Shown in pieces: positions 33,296 to 44,859 of a DNA stretch of 64,000 bases. A model generated the notes under the pieces. The model searched no databases and had not been told where the DNA came from. It was given only the letters and a program-made list of their open reading frames with translations. The translations under genes were made by a program, and so were the position numbers. Origin of the DNA: Choristoneura fumiferana (lineage: Eukaryota > Arthropoda > Insecta > Lepidoptera > Tortricidae); assembly GCF_025370935.1 (NCBI RefSeq), contig NC_133474.1:17399997-17463996 (forward strand), in the 5' to 3' direction. The number at the start of each line of letters is the position of its first letter. Position 1 is the stretch's first letter.

Positions 33296-34182
33296 TACGG
33301 GTTGGGATATTATTTCCAAATATCCCTGTCCATGATATAATCATTAACTTTATAATACGCCTTAGATATTAATAATCTTCTTGAAAATGGATCTGAATTT
33401 TGTATCCGTTTCATTTGCAATATTTTTTTGGAATTTTATTATAAAAACGTATACAATTTCCCAGAAACGACTTTTTGGTTTTAGCCAGTCTGTAAGATGG
33501 AACTTTAAGCTTCCTCTGTTTCTAGTAGCCTTTGGCTTATCGACGTTAGTGGGAAAAATCACATATGTTCTTCCTAACATACATGATTATTTCAAAAACA
33601 TAAAGCGACGGCAGGGTTAGGATACCTGTTTCCTTAAAAAAAGATCTTAAAGATTTACGCGTCTTCAAATTATAAATTGCTCTTATTGCTCTCTTTTGTA
33701 AAATAAAAATTGACTCAATGTCTGCAGCAGATACCCATAAAATAAGGCCGTAGGTACGAAATAATGCTATTAAAGTAAGCAAAATAAACGAACCGTGCCG
33801 TCGCCACATCGGTTTGCTGCCGTATTTTCCAAACTGCAAAAGCAGCAGCAGCATCTACCCGCGATTGCTATGACGTGAGGTCCCCACTGTAGTTTAGAAT
33901 CGAGCGTTATTCCTAAAAATACTGTTGATTTTACAAATTCAATAGTTTAACCATCTTACTTCATATTAGAAACTGAATTCGATTTAGATGAATTTATCAA
34001 CGAGAATTTAATACATTTGGTTTTATTAGGATTTAGTAACAAATTATGGGCAGCAAACCATGCGGATATCACGGACAGGGTTTCATTGGGTTCAATGAAG
34101 TCGGTGTCTTTTCTACTAACCTTGAACAGTAAAGACGCGTCGTCAGCAAACATAACTATGCCCGACTTTTGGCTTACCATAT
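33296..34182 (-). pseudogene. LINE reverse-transcriptase 3' half, dead copy (minus)
   Basis: Minus-strand frames encode pieces of the RT C-terminal region: MFADDASLLFKVSRKDTDF (the FADD catalytic box), ISAWFAAHNLLLNPNKTK, LWVSAADIESIFILQKRAIR and TGILTLPSLYVFEIIMY. The text is jockey-superfamily/CR1-like. Frame shifts separate the pieces. The copy at 36861-38970 is a close relative with its own 3'UTR. Confidence 0.75.
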
Positions 34183-34499
34183 TCATTTGATAGGAACTTG
34201 TTTAAAAATTGATAGACCAGTTATTTGGCTGATGGTACCTAGTCTCAGCACTAAATGTTAATCAATTTCAAAATCGACTAGATCAACACATTAGAATACT
34301 TGACCAAGGAACAATTAAGTAGATACAGACACCTATAAGTGGCTTCCAAACTGCCTGCCTGATAATTTAAATAATAGTAGTAAAAAAAAATTACGATTAT
34401 CACGAACGAGAAACGAATAATAAAATTAAACGATCGAGGATTACGTAACGTCGATCGAACGTCGAATACTTAGTAAACGAATATTTGGTGAAAAAGTTA

Positions 34500-34651
34500 C
34501 ACTAGACACAAGTTCAATGCCCTTAGTGTAAGTTTTCGGTTACAAAATACGTCTCGATCGCGTTCGCGTTAAAATCTCAATTTGTATGGAAACACGAACA
34601 GCGCCTCTAGCGGAACGTTTGCGATGTTCGTGTTTCCATACAAATTGAGAT
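34500..34651. repeat. Inverted-repeat fragment related to the 14-15 kb GTGAC element
   Basis: GTGTAAGTTTTCGGTTACAA through CAGCGCCTCTAGCGG is the reverse of 15015-15110. Within it, TTTGTATGGAAACACGAAC and GTTCGTGTTTCCATACAAAT form an inverted pair around the AGCGCCTCTAGCGG motif. Confidence 0.55.
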
Positions 34652-34776
34652 CCATTGATTAGTGTTAAGTGACGGTTAAATGTGATGCCGTCTCTATTTG
34701 TTTTGTTCGAATAGACGGAAACGGCATCACATTTAACCGTCAGTTAACACTAATCAATGGATGGTGAAACAGCCCC
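34652..34776. mobile_element. TTA-type foldback MITE, left-truncated
   Basis: CCATTGATTAGTGTTAAGTG pairs with CAGTTAACACTAATCAATGG. The left GGGGCTGTTTCAC end is missing, while the right end AACAGCCCC is present and followed by TAA. Confidence 0.75.
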
Positions 34777-34784
34777 TAAGGGTA

Positions 34785-34930
34785 CAGTACCACTACCATG
34801 AGTTAACAATAACCGTACTCGATAGCGATGGCCTAAATTATTTGTAGAGGCGCTGTACAATTCTCAATACAAATAATTTACGCCGTCGCTATCGAGTACG
34901 GTCACTACAAACTCATGGTAGTGGTACTGT
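34785..34930. mobile_element. Foldback element with ACAGTACCACTACCATGAGT ends, copy 1
   Basis: 146 bp with arms of about 60 bp that include CCGTACTCGATAGCGA, and a centre carrying TAGAGGCGCTGTACA. Second copy at 54465-54619. Confidence 0.75.
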
Positions 34931-35060
34931 TCTGGCACTAAAATTAACAAAACATTATTTGGCATTATTTCGAATTATTTGCAACTAAATACAAACAACA
35001 ATGTAGGTATTTTTTTTAACTCTACCGTATCTTTCCATAGCCAAGGTCTAAAGTGAGACG

Positions 35061-35460
35061 TTTTTAGGGTTCCGTGGTCAACTTTTCATCCGTCTGTGTG
35101 TCTGTCTGCCCGCTCAGCTCATGGGGGGTTACCGGGACGGTTTTTCGATTCAGTGATCTGTTTGCAAAATATTCAACTTTAAAGTGCAAATTTCCATTAT
35201 AATCGAGCGTCCCCCCTTCCCCCTCTAAAATCTAAGCTGTTGGGTGGAAAAATAATAATAATATATTATTATGATATATTCAGGATGGTAGTAAGTATAT
35301 CAAATTTACAAGGAAAATTATAATGGCTAAGATTGCTTGACAATTATTATTAGTTTAAGAGTAAACAGCAGCCTAAGGTAAAAAATATACCTAAACTTGA
35401 GAGATTCCGTACCCGTACCTACACAACACAATACGAAATCCTTAGAAAAATATTTGATGA
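35061..35460 (+). repeat. GGGTTCCG repeat, internally deleted
   Basis: AGGGTTCCGTGGTCAAC and a GTCTGTCTGCCCG run, then GATTCAGTGATCTGTTTGC, ATCGAGCGTCCCCCCTTCCC and CAATACGAAATCCTTAG. Confidence 0.65.
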
Positions 35461-36750
35461 TAGATCATTAATCCAGCTATTGCTACAATGGCAGTAGGAA
35501 AACATTTTGCAGGCAAACAATTTTAAGGGTCAAAGATCCCTTACATCACTTCCCATTAGATCCAAGCTATGGTTAAACCCAACTTTATTTACTAAATAGC
35601 ATTAAAATTAATACTGACGAGTAAAATTAACGGGTCACACAAATACAACTTGTATGGAAAATGATCTGTTATTTTTGCGTAGCTAACTATATTTTTATTA
35701 TAAATGTGTATATATCAAAAGCTATTAATAAAAATACCTTATGGCACTTATGGTCGTAATTTTTTAGTTAAACAACCCCTAAATACCCGCGAAGTTAACA
35801 AACTAAATAACCTCCACAATCACCTTGTAAGTAAAGTATCTGCAACTCGTAAATCTACCGATTCATCTGTATAATAATTATTTTTATTTCCTTCAGCTAG
35901 ATGATTATTTTCTGTAAACAAAGTAGGTACTTCGCGTATTCGTGTGTTCTTTTCACACTTTTATAAAATAAAAATATTTAAAATTTCGGATGATCCCTTA
36001 TTATTCTTAATTTTTTTGAAACACACAGGGCTTCAGACGTAAATGGGTAAGAATTACCCGTTATTTGAATTTGTGGTTTTCATTTTTTAATTCATTCAAT
36101 AATAGCAGTGGAGTCGATTATTACACCTGCAAATTGATTTGTACTTTTTAAAGTAAGTACGCTAGGAGTTAGGAGGCTAATAATATATTCTTGGTTGTCA
36201 ATTGCTAGACTATCATCCTTTTAATCACATTTATCTTGATCGTGATGTAATATTGTATCATTAAGCACTTACCTACCAATGTACAATTTTTTTTTTTACA
36301 ATTATCACTTCTTGAACAATTCGCGTCTTATTTATTGTACCACTTATATGTTCACCACCAAACTATGTGGTATATGTACTTATGTTTGTTTAGATATTGA
36401 TTCGTCTAAAAATGATTTCATATCAGTTTTCAATTTGCAGCAGAATTTACCTGTTCTGTCTTTATTTTGTTTCAAGTTTTTATTTGACTTGCCGTCCGTG
36501 CCATATTCGTTATTAGAATATGACGAATCCATCACTTCCCGTGGGTATTCAAGGCGACTAAGAGACCTATGTGAGAGTCAGCAGTAGCGCTCTCTATTGC
36601 CAACTAGGAATTCCGGACTGCGGTGTGCGAGAGTACACAGCTAGCGACCGCATAGCGACTGTATCTATGCGCACGCGCGACAGCATCTCTACTGCATCGC
36701 TACACAAAGTCGCCGTGGGCGAGCAGCCTAACGTGAACATATAAACGCAA
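35461..36750. other. No recognisable gene or clear repeat
   Basis: AT-rich intron sequence. A GC-richer patch at 36600-36720 (GCGACCGCATAGCGACTGTA) could not be assigned. Confidence 0.45.
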
Positions 36751-36754
36751 AAAC

Positions 36755-39620
36755 TTTTTCACCTCAGCTCCGCAAACAAGCAGGTTTTGCTATGAGAAAT
36801 CAGTGAGCAAAATATTTAAACTTCACTTTGATTCTTCACTTTCACTTCAACACGAAAAAAGTCAAAGTCAAAATATCTTTATTCAATTTAGGCTATAACA
36901 TGCACTTAATTATGAATGTCAAAAAAAATCTACCACCGGTTCGGAAAAACCTCTGTTGAAAAGAATCCGAGAAGAAACTCAACGAGGCATATTTTTTTTA
37001 AACAGATTAACAATATTATTAAATGATATCTATATATCACAAGTATTTTACACAACTTTATTTTTAACACAGTAGGTTCGCTTTTTGAAGGGATTGCTAA
37101 TGCGGATCGGAATTATTTCCAAATATCCCTGTCCATGATATACTCATTAACTTCATAATACGCCTTAGATATTAATGTCTTCTTGACAATAGATCTGAAT
37201 TTGGTATCCGTTTCATTTATAATATTTTATGGAATTTTATTATAAAGACGTATACAATTTCCCAGAAACGACTTTTTGGTTTTAGCCAGTCTGTAGGATG
37301 GAACTTTAAGCTTCCCCGTGTTTCTAGTAGCCTTTGGCTTATCGACGTTAGTGGGAAAATCACATATGTTCTTCCTAACATACATGATTATTTCAAAAAC
37401 ATAAAGCGACGGCAGGGTTAGGATACCTGTTTCCTTAAAAAAAGATCTTAAAGATCCACGCGTCTTCAAATTATAAATTGCTCTAATTGCTCTCTTTTGT
37501 AAGATAAAAATTGACTCAATGTCTGCAGCTTATCCCCATTAAATAAGGCCGTACGAAATAATGCTATTAAAGTAGGTAAAATACACCAATCGTGCCGTCG
37601 CCACATCGGTTAGCTGCCGTATTTTCCAAACTGCAAAAGCAGCAGAGCTCAATCTACCCGCAATTGCTGTGACGTAAGGTCCCCGCTGTAGTTTAGAATC
37701 GAGCGTTATTCCTATAAATACTGTTGATTTTACAAATTCAATAGTTTGACCATTTAACTTTATATTAGAAACTGAATTCGAGTTAGATGGATTTATCAAC
37801 GAGAATTTAATACATTTGGTTTTCTTAGGATTTAGTAACAAATTATTGGCAGCAAACCATGCGGATATCACGGACAGGGTTTCATTGGGTTCAATCAAGT
37901 CGGTATCTTTTCTACTAACCTTGAACAGTAAAGACGTGTCATCAGCAAATATAACTATATCCGACTTACCATATAAGTTAGGTCATTTACATAAATAAGA
38001 TACAGGAATGGGGCAAGAATGGATCATTGAGGCACTCCCATTTCGACCACAGATCCCTCCGATACCGTTCCGTTAACCTACCGCTACCTTTTGCTTTCTT
38101 TGTGTAAGGTAAGATTTAATGAGTTCTAAAGTGAGGCCACGAATGCCATAAAAATTTAACTTTCAAATTAAAGTATCATGATCCACACAATCAAAAGCTT
38201 TCGAAAGGTCGCAGAATACACCTATAGCGTCATGTGATTCCTCCCAAGCTTGCAATATCAATTTAACTAAACTATGACCCGCGTCTGTAGTAGACCTGCC
38301 TTTTGTGGATCCGAACTGCTGTGGATGCATGATTGTATGGGTATTAAAATGCGAGATCATTTGCGTCAGCATTATTTTTTCGATTATTTTGCTAAACGCT
38401 GATAGGATGGACACAGGACGATAATCAGAGGGATTATCTTTATCACCTGATTAAAAAATAGGAACTACTTTACTATATTTCAACAAATCTGGAAATACGC
38501 CTTCATCTACAGCTATTAAAAATAAAAGCTAAAGTGGGAGCAACGACATCTAAAATGGAATGTAGAACCTTAACTGAGACGCCTCACAAGTCTTCCGTTT
38601 TTTTTTTACCTTCAATAATCTAAAAGTCCTAATGATGTCACAGGGAGAGACATGCGTGAATTTAAAATTACTTAAGTTTGGAATAGATATATTTTGTTTT
38701 AAGAGCGGTTCAGCTAACTTTGAGGAAGACGCGAGACATTTGGTCGTTTCAATGGTTATTTTAGAGAAGTAGGTATTAAACTCTTTAGCTACTTTAACCG
38801 CGTCCGTTTCTAATACGTTGTTAATCTTTAATGATATAGAGAATTCCGCGTTCCTACGCCGACCGGTTTCAGTATTTATAATATTCCAAACTGTTTTAAT
38901 TTTATCATTAGAGGACTTAATTTTATTAGTTACTTACATAGGCTGCTTTTGCTTTATTTGCTTTATTACAAAAAGCGAGAGATATGATCAAATGTGCTGA
39001 TTACAATCTTAAATTAAATGTATGCTATTAAAAATATATCGATACGTAATAAATTATATGACAACGAAATATTTTCAAAATGTAAATTCTCCCGCTCTTT
39101 TAATAAAGCATGCAACCTCATTACACGAAAGCCGCTTCTCTTGTTTTTTTTTTAATATAAAATAATTCCGTATACTGACTCTACAGTTGGAATTATTTTT
39201 TTGACAAATTGAATGAATTTTTAATAAATCTATTTATGTTCATGTATCTAATGGAATTCTTTAAAAAAACATATTTAAAGGTTTAATAACATATTTATAA
39301 TAAATTATACGTTTATTGTTCAACCTTTTTAATGACCCAAAGATGAGACTTTTGCATTATTAAAAAATAAGTATGACATATTTTACAAGAAGTTCTAAGT
39401 TCCAATTACAATGCATGTTATGAGTATGAGATTTGTATTGTACCTACCTACTAGACACTTTTTCGTTCCGAATTCAAAATTTCTCTATTTACCGCTTTTC
39501 AAAAGTTTTAAGTGACTTTTCAAAGATGTAATCGCGACTGTTCGTATAATTTTTGAGTAAGGGTTTTAAATGTGATTATTATGTTTTTGTTTCTTTAATG
39601 AAACAATGTAAAATTTAATG
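36755..39620 (-). repeat. Repeat X, copy 1 (split by a LINE)
   Basis: 36755-36860 and 38971-39620 together match the reverse of 60105-60875, with landmarks CACTTCAACACGAAAAAA, TTCTCCCGCTCTTTTAATAA and TTTAATGACCCAAAGATG. No coding frame; class unknown. Confidence 0.7.
36861..38970 (-). pseudogene. 5'-truncated jockey/CR1-like LINE with RT domain, frameshifted
   Basis: On the minus strand: SAFSKIIEKIMLTQMISHF, STTDAGHSLVKLILQAWEES and VFCDLSKAFDCVDHDTL (RT fingers/palm, with the catalytic-type D in SKAFDCVD), later ISAWFAANNLLLNPKKTK and KSTVFIGITLDSKLQRGPY, then a 3'UTR ending TTTGACTTTGAC. Several frame breaks. The flanking A-run (about 5 bp) and the unbroken counterpart at 60 kb define the insertion limits. 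About 2.1 kb, inside gene A intron 1. Confidence 0.85.
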
Positions 39621-39699
39621 CCACTCAAACTAAGTATAAACAAATATCTCGTGAGTCGTGACATTATGGCCTACTTTAGTCCCTTGTTGAACAATATTC

Positions 39700-40200
39700 C
39701 TTTTTTCTTTCCATAGCATATCAAGCTAATGGTTTGCTAAGTGAACAAAAAAATCTGCCACTTTTACTACATAATCAGTCGCTTAAATCTTGCAACTGGG
39801 CAAATCAACAGCGTATTTGAATTGTAACAAGCGATATATCGTGAAAGCACTTTCCAAAATATGATATTCGATAAACAAGTTAGCAATACCTACCTACATT
39901 AATACAGAGCTCCGGTGATATGACAAAAGTATTAAATCTATACAAAGCACGCAATGTTTAAATATCTATAAATATTCCTGAGATATTTAAATAGGTAGAG
40001 GTTTGTTTAACAAGAATGAAGGTATTGTACGACAAGGTACGGGTACTGACATCTTATAGTCGTCCGCGCAAATTCCGAGCAAATGAATTAATTATTGTTT
40101 GCTTTATTTGAAGCTAGATTAGTAAAAAATAAGTATGTATTGTTATTTAATAAATATCTAACATATAAAATTTAAATGTAAGTACTAATGTAATAAACAT
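39700..40200. other. No recognisable feature
   Basis: 39620-39700 (CTCGTGAGTCGTGACATTAT, TCCCTTGTTGAACAATATTC) resembles the end of repeat Y. The rest is unassigned. Confidence 0.4.
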
Positions 40201-40265
40201 CGCAGATAATTCTTAATTATTACGAGAAATTAGGGTTTTCTCGTAATAATTAAGAATTATCTGCG
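40201..40265. repeat. Perfect 29-bp inverted repeat (hairpin)
   Basis: Arms 40201-40229 and 40237-40265 are exact complements with a 7-nt loop (TTAGGGT). The arms begin CGCAGATAATTCTTAATTAT. No flanking duplication is obvious. Confidence 0.9.
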
Positions 40266-40614
40266 AGGATCAAAGATATACCTACTCGTATCAAATATTA
40301 AGAGCACGGTTACTTGGACTTGGGGGTCTATATTAATTCGCATAAATTAATTGTTCTAATTTAAATTGACATAACGTTATTTCCCATAATTAATTCGCAT
40401 GACGTGGAAAAAATACCTAACATCAAAGGCCTCGGCCTTCTGAACCTAACCTAACCGAGTCGGTTTTGCCCTGAACAAGCTAATTCACTCGCTTAGTAAA
40501 ATTATGCTTATTCATTTTATAACAGTTTAAGTTATATAGTTAATACTTTGACTTTGAATGTTATGCATACTTCAATTACTTATGCCAAATAAATTATGCT
40601 AAATAAGTGTTATG

Positions 40615-40804
40615 TGTGCGAGCTTTGCGGTGAAGGAAAACATCGTGAGGAAACCTGCACAAACCTGCGAAGCAATTCAATGGTGCGTGTGAAGTTCCCA
40701 ATCGGCACTGGGCCCGCGTGGGAACTTATGGCCCAAGCCCTCTTGTTCTGAGAGGAGGCCTCTGCCCTGCAGTGGGACGTATATAGGCTGGAATGATGAT
40801 GATG
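40615..40804 (+). mobile_element. SINE-B copy, 5'-truncated, 9-bp target duplication
   Basis: AGTGTTATG at 40606-40614 and 40805-40813. It has the SINE-B body (AAACATCGTGAGGAAACCTG, GGGCCCGCGTGGGAACTTAT) and tail GGCTGGAATGATGATGATG. Confidence 0.88.
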
Positions 40805-40844
40805 AGTGTTATGCTTCTTTATAATTATGCAAGTTCGCTGTTAT

Positions 40845-41015
40845 GCACTATGCAATTTTCCGTAATAAAAACTATCCTATGTCCTTTCCCAGGACTCAAT
40901 CTGTAAACCGAATTTCATCTAAATCGTTTCAGCTGTTTAGACATTATGTATGAGGTTTAGGACATTATTATTACAAACAGACTTACAAACTTTTAATATT
41001 AGTAGGATTAGTAAG
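40845..41015 (+). repeat. Dispersed CTAGC-family repeat, 3' part
   Basis: CTATGCAATTTTCCGTAATA, CGAATTTCATCTAAATCGTT and TTTTAATATTAGTAGGAT. Confidence 0.6.
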
Positions 41016-41164
41016 AAACGTTGTGTATAAAGAAGTTTGTAAATTTTACAATTTGACTTTTATCAACAACAACTTTGTACGGAAAAAAATGTTTTTCTCT
41101 AATCGAAATATTTTTCTCTCGTACCATCATGTTTTTTTTTTAATTTTAAAAACAAGATTTTATT

Positions 41165-42277
41165 TTAGGGCCGCTCAATTTTAATTTTAATGAAAATTTG
41201 CACTTACTATATTATTTTTTCACAAACAGATCACTGAATCGAATAAGCGTCTTCACAACCCCCCAATGTTTTTAAAAAACCAACCCCACACTATAGGTTT
41301 AGACGAGAAAAAATCACCCCCACTAGAAGTATGTGGGAGGTAGGTACTTACATTATTTTTCTTTCACAATTTTGTCACACAAAAAAAAAATCAAAATTGT
41401 GCACGAGAAACGGCCAAAATACTTGTTTGACAAATTCATCTGGGTTCGAGATATCCAAAGCTGGAACACTCGTGGACGAACCACAAACAAGGCAATGATT
41501 CCCAAGCATCGCACAAAGGGATGCAGAGGTGGTTTCAAATTTGCAGCGTCCAAGATATGGAATGACTTGCCACCACCCCTTCGTGAAAGTATGTCCCAGC
41601 CTACTTTTAAACACAAGTTCCGAGCGTTTCTTCTTGTAACACAACTTGAAAACAGCTGCATATATCACTAGTTGTGATCGGTGTTGTGCTCAAGGATGAA
41701 TGGGTACTTTTCATCAACTGTAATTTGTTGACTGCTGAGGATTTTGTTTTCTTTTTTTTTTTTTGTTCTGGTTTTTTAATTATTTTGTTTTTATAATGTT
41801 TTAGTAAACTTTCGTAATTCTCACTTATAGTTTAAAATATTAGTTAATTATTTGTATTAGTTTTTATCTGTATTAGGTATTGTTGTATGTTGTTTCCGTC
41901 TTTTGTCCGCCATCCAACCCGCTATAAACAATATTCCAGCATGTGTCAACAGGGGCAGACTGTAAACCAGCGCTGGCAGCTTCCGCGTAAGCGCAGCATT
42001 AGCTGAGTTTGCTCCTTTTGCCGCAGGGCAGACTACTAACTTGTATTGGTTATATTGTTGTCTTGCATTGTTTGTACTGTTGGCAATTAAATATTTTCTT
42101 TCTTTTCTTTCTTTCTTTCTTTGTCGGCATAGTTGCTTCATATATCCGAGCAAAACTACAGCTTTCTTGCACTGGTATTCTTTGAGCAAAGCCGCGGACT
42201 GGCGGGCAGACAGACGAACATGGCGAAACTGGGTTCCGTTTTTGCCATTTTGACTTTTGGTTATAGAACCCTAAAAA
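41165..42277 (-). repeat. GGGTTCCG repeat split by a LINE
   Basis: 41165-41392 (GATCACTGAATCGAATAAGC to CACAATTTTGTC) and 42119-42277 (TTTGTCGGCATAGTTGCTTC to ATAGAACCCTAAAAAA). The break falls in a phrase that is continuous at 20230-20260. Confidence 0.72.
41393..42118 (+). pseudogene. LINE 3' end: RT C-terminus, 3'UTR and (CTTT)n tail
   Basis: The plus frame has SWNTRGRTTNKAMIPKHRT, then FAASKIWNDLPPPLRESMSQ and TFKHKFRAFL, a typical non-LTR RT C-terminus. The 3'UTR has AAACCAGCGCTGGCAGCTTC and a (CTTT)n tail. TTTGTC on both sides is a likely 6-bp target duplication. Confidence 0.78.
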
Positions 42278-42279
42278 AT

Positions 42280-43080
42280 CAATAACCCGACTGTCTTAAA
42301 AGGCTTCCAATAAAAACTAAAAAGGAAAAAACTAGTCAAATACCTAGGTAACTTAAACTTCCTCAGTCATGAGCTGGTCACGATTTTGAATGGTTTTTTA
42401 ATGGAATTTAACGATTTTTAAGATACCTAGCTAGGATTTGTGACATATTCAATTTATAAATTTATTACTTAATGTTCAAACGATTTACAGGACACCTGAA
42501 AGCCCATGTCGGGCACTTTTCAGTTTTCTTTGGCTCGTTAAACGCCATCTACTCCGATGAAGTTATATTTACTAAACAATTTAATAATCTACCTGTCAAC
42601 AATGTAGACTCTACATTACATACCGGCCTCTATTAACCGTAATCATCGTATGAACGTACCGCTATTTTTTAATTTATGCCTTCAATCTCTGGTCACTTAA
42701 TGACATGACGAGTAATTTTGCTATCAGCTGTGTAACAAGTGCTGTGTGTGCAAGTACTGTCTGCCTAAGAGCTTCAATTGATAAGTAGGTAACGACATCG
42801 AGAGGGTAATTTAAAACTAGGCCAAAACAATGAATTCGGATGCAATGTGGTATTTTTATTTTGTTTGCTATTTCATTAAAATATGTAGGCTTGCAAAACT
42901 GTTCTTAGTGAGAGTTTAATCTGTGAAAAGTAGATTAAAAGAGTATTTTCGCACTTTTACATAGGTAAATAAAAAATTATTAGTTATTTTTTTTTTACAG
43001 CGGAATGATAATTATAAATATCTGTGTTAAAAATAAAGTTGTATTAAATACTTGTGATATATATTATCATTTAATAATAT
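42280..43080. other. No recognisable feature
   Basis: AT-rich first-intron sequence of gene A. Confidence 0.5.
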
Positions 43081-43084
43081 TGTA

Positions 43085-43240
43085 AATCTGTTTAAAAAAA
43101 TATACCTAGTTGAGTTTCTTGCCGGATTCTTCTCAACAGAGGTTTTTCCGAACCGGTGGTAGCTTTTTGACATTCATAAGTGCTTAGAGCCTAAATTGAA
43201 TAAAGATATTTTGACTGTGATTTTGCCTTTGACTTTGATA
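43085..43240 (+). mobile_element. LINE 3' end, antisense to gene A
   Basis: GAGTTTCTTGCCGGATTCTT, CCGAACCGGTGGTAGC, AATTGAATAAAGATATTTTG, ending GCCTTTGACTTTGA. Same 3'UTR family as the LINE at 36861-38970. Confidence 0.65.
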
Positions 43241-43370
43241 TAAGTATCCATTAAAGCTTCATGGGATACATTAATAGTAAAAATTACGCTCCTTTAATTA
43301 AGTACTTGAGTAATTTCTATATAAAAACGTCAAAACAAAGAAAATGAATTAAAAGCTACGAATGTTTTAC

Positions 43371-43548
43371 CTTTTAAAAGTTCTCTAAGTTCTTGTATAG
43401 CTTTCTCAACAACTTCCGGTGTTTCTCTCAATTCGGTCTCTGCCTTTTCCTTGTAAAATTTCTCCGTAATTGGCCAGCGCTCGAATTGAATTTTGTTGTC
43501 ACCCCACATAACGAAAGGTGACCCATCTTCGTTGTATTGGATCTCCAT
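43371..43548 (-). CDS. Gene A exon 1: start codon and N-terminus of CRAL-TRIO protein
   Basis: This exon encodes residues 1-59, beginning MEIQYNEDGSPFVMW and ending IQELRELLK, plus the first base of codon 60. I chose the ATG at 43548-43546 because only non-ATG codons precede it in frame and its position gives the usual family length. The donor reads AAAAG|GTAAAAC. The acidic, helix-rich segment ETELRETPEVVEKAIQELR is typical of the region just before the CRAL-TRIO-N domain in alpha-TTP-like insect proteins. A 10.7 kb intron follows. A LINE 3' fragment lies about 130 bp inside that intron. Confidence 0.88.
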
Positions 43549-43749
43549 CGTACTTGTTTTGAAACTTAACAACCCACCTAAATTTTTTGTGTATTTGAAG
43601 TTTTGTGGATTTGGAAAAGTTTGTGTATTTCAAGACCAAAAACTTTTAATTAATGAAAGTGAGGACGTAATAAACAACCACTCAGTCAATATCACCGACA
43701 CTTAGTACCCGCACAGTAAATACAACAGTCTGAAACAGTGTCACATTTT

Positions 43750-44004
43750 ATTCTGAGCTACAAATCGCTTTTTTTTCTGTTTTGTGTTGTACCTACTTTT
43801 TAAGTTTAACGCGACAACCGGTTTGCTTCTAAGTTGTATTGAAAGTGATCTCGGCTTTCGAAGCGCCAGCGCACGCAGTCTGACAGCTCGCACTGCGCCC
43901 GCGCCGCCGCCGCTGCTCATCTTAACGGTACCATACCACTTCCATGGGCTAACCATTTTACGCACTGACCAGTTCTCTCCAGTAAATACGTAAAATTTTG
44001 CCAT
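43750..44004 (-). promoter_or_regulatory. Possible gene A upstream promoter/5'UTR region (GC-rich patch)
   Basis: About 200-450 bp upstream of the gene A ATG there is a short GC-rich patch (about 43850-43930, CGCC/GCCG-rich) in otherwise AT-rich sequence. An 87-codon open frame crosses it on the minus strand but is not recognisable as a protein. Position alone suggests a promoter or first untranslated exon. No core promoter element was identified with confidence. Confidence 0.22.
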
Positions 44005-44099
44005 TGATGGTGTGTATCAAAGATATGATAAACATAAATAATTAAACTTATTATAGGTAAACAAAATTCGTATACCTATATTGACGAGCGATACGAATA

Positions 44100-44790
44100 T
44101 GTGCAATAATAGTTTAGTACATTAATTTTAGAATCTAGACAGAGTAACTGAAGATTTTACCTTTCCTACTTATTTTTTTTCTTATATGTATACTTAAATG
44201 AAAGCTTGCGTTCTATCACAATGACACCATCTGTAGCTAACACTATCCCGCTATCCTGGTCCACTAATATTCTAGTACAATTTTGGTCCGGCCAAGTCCA
44301 TGCCAAGCCCCGCGCAATGTAGGGTTCTGTACTTAGTTCTGTATGGTGCGTATTCTAATTAAATTTTAAACTTTATAGGCCGGTGTTCCATACGACTCTC
44401 GCATAATTTGCACGATGAATACCTGTAATAAGTAAACAATATTTCCTGTTGGTTTCAGTCGGAGCAAATAGAAAGAAACATTGCTCCACCGACACGTCTA
44501 GGCGCTTGCGCTGCGAAAGTACCTACTTTAATACTTAGTCAGCACAAAAAGACTGATGACCGAGTAACTACCTTGGACCTACATAATGAAGTAATTGACC
44601 CAGTTGACTACTGGCCTTTGCGATATTTTTACAGTCAGCAATCGAATCGGAACAGAAGATCCGTTGCAAAAACTCAACAAATTAAGTACCTACATTATTT
44701 TCAACATTTTCAACGCCCTCTTCCGCAACTCAGACGGATACTAAGGGATGGATTTTTAGTCAAAACAGCAAAGAGGGCCGCTCTTTGAGA
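44100..44790. other. No recognisable gene or repeat
   Basis: Intergenic sequence between genes A and B. A 71-codon open frame at 44573-44788 has no known domain. Confidence 0.45.
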
Positions 44791-44855
44791 TCATCATCAT
44801 CATCATCATGTCAGCCGAAAGATGTCCACTGTTGGACATAGGCCTCCCCCAGATT
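44790..44855 (-). mobile_element. RTE-type LINE tail fragment (minus)
   Basis: CATCATCATCATCATCATGT, CAGCCGAAAGATGTCCACTG and TTGGACATAGGCCTCCCCCA: the reverse of the RTE 3' end seen at 56990-57025. Confidence 0.75.
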
Positions 44856-44859
44856 AAGC

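Larger units (their letters stand above)
20638..43548 (-). other. Gene A locus: complete five-exon CRAL-TRIO lipid-transfer protein gene
   Basis: Exons at 43371-43548, 32535-32629, 30225-30378, 23125-23318 and 20638-20907 join without a frame break into 891 nt, or 296 residues plus TGA. All introns are GT-AG. The order is a CRAL-TRIO-N helical region (about residues 30-95, including RELLKEEKSLNI and DDFLIRFLRPCKFYAESAF) followed by the CRAL-TRIO lipid-binding domain (about 110-275, including RDQHGRRIMFVESGKNW, GVNVILDMKGLSFSQ and FHGSDMESV). The length matches the family, usually about 300 residues. The family (Sec14/alpha-TTP/CRALBP-like) consists of cytosolic carriers that hold a hydrophobic ligand such as tocopherol, retinoid, carotenoid or phosphoinositide. 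The ligand here is inferred only as a class. The tandem upstream paralogue (gene B) suggests local duplication. The usual YGG near the C-terminus is HGG here. No stop or frameshift interrupts it, so it is probably functional. Confidence 0.9.

Noticed and set aside
43741..44004. 87-codon minus-strand frame upstream of gene A as an extra coding exon
   Set aside because: It does not join in frame to the clear gene A start and resembles no protein; kept only as a possible promoter/5'UTR region.
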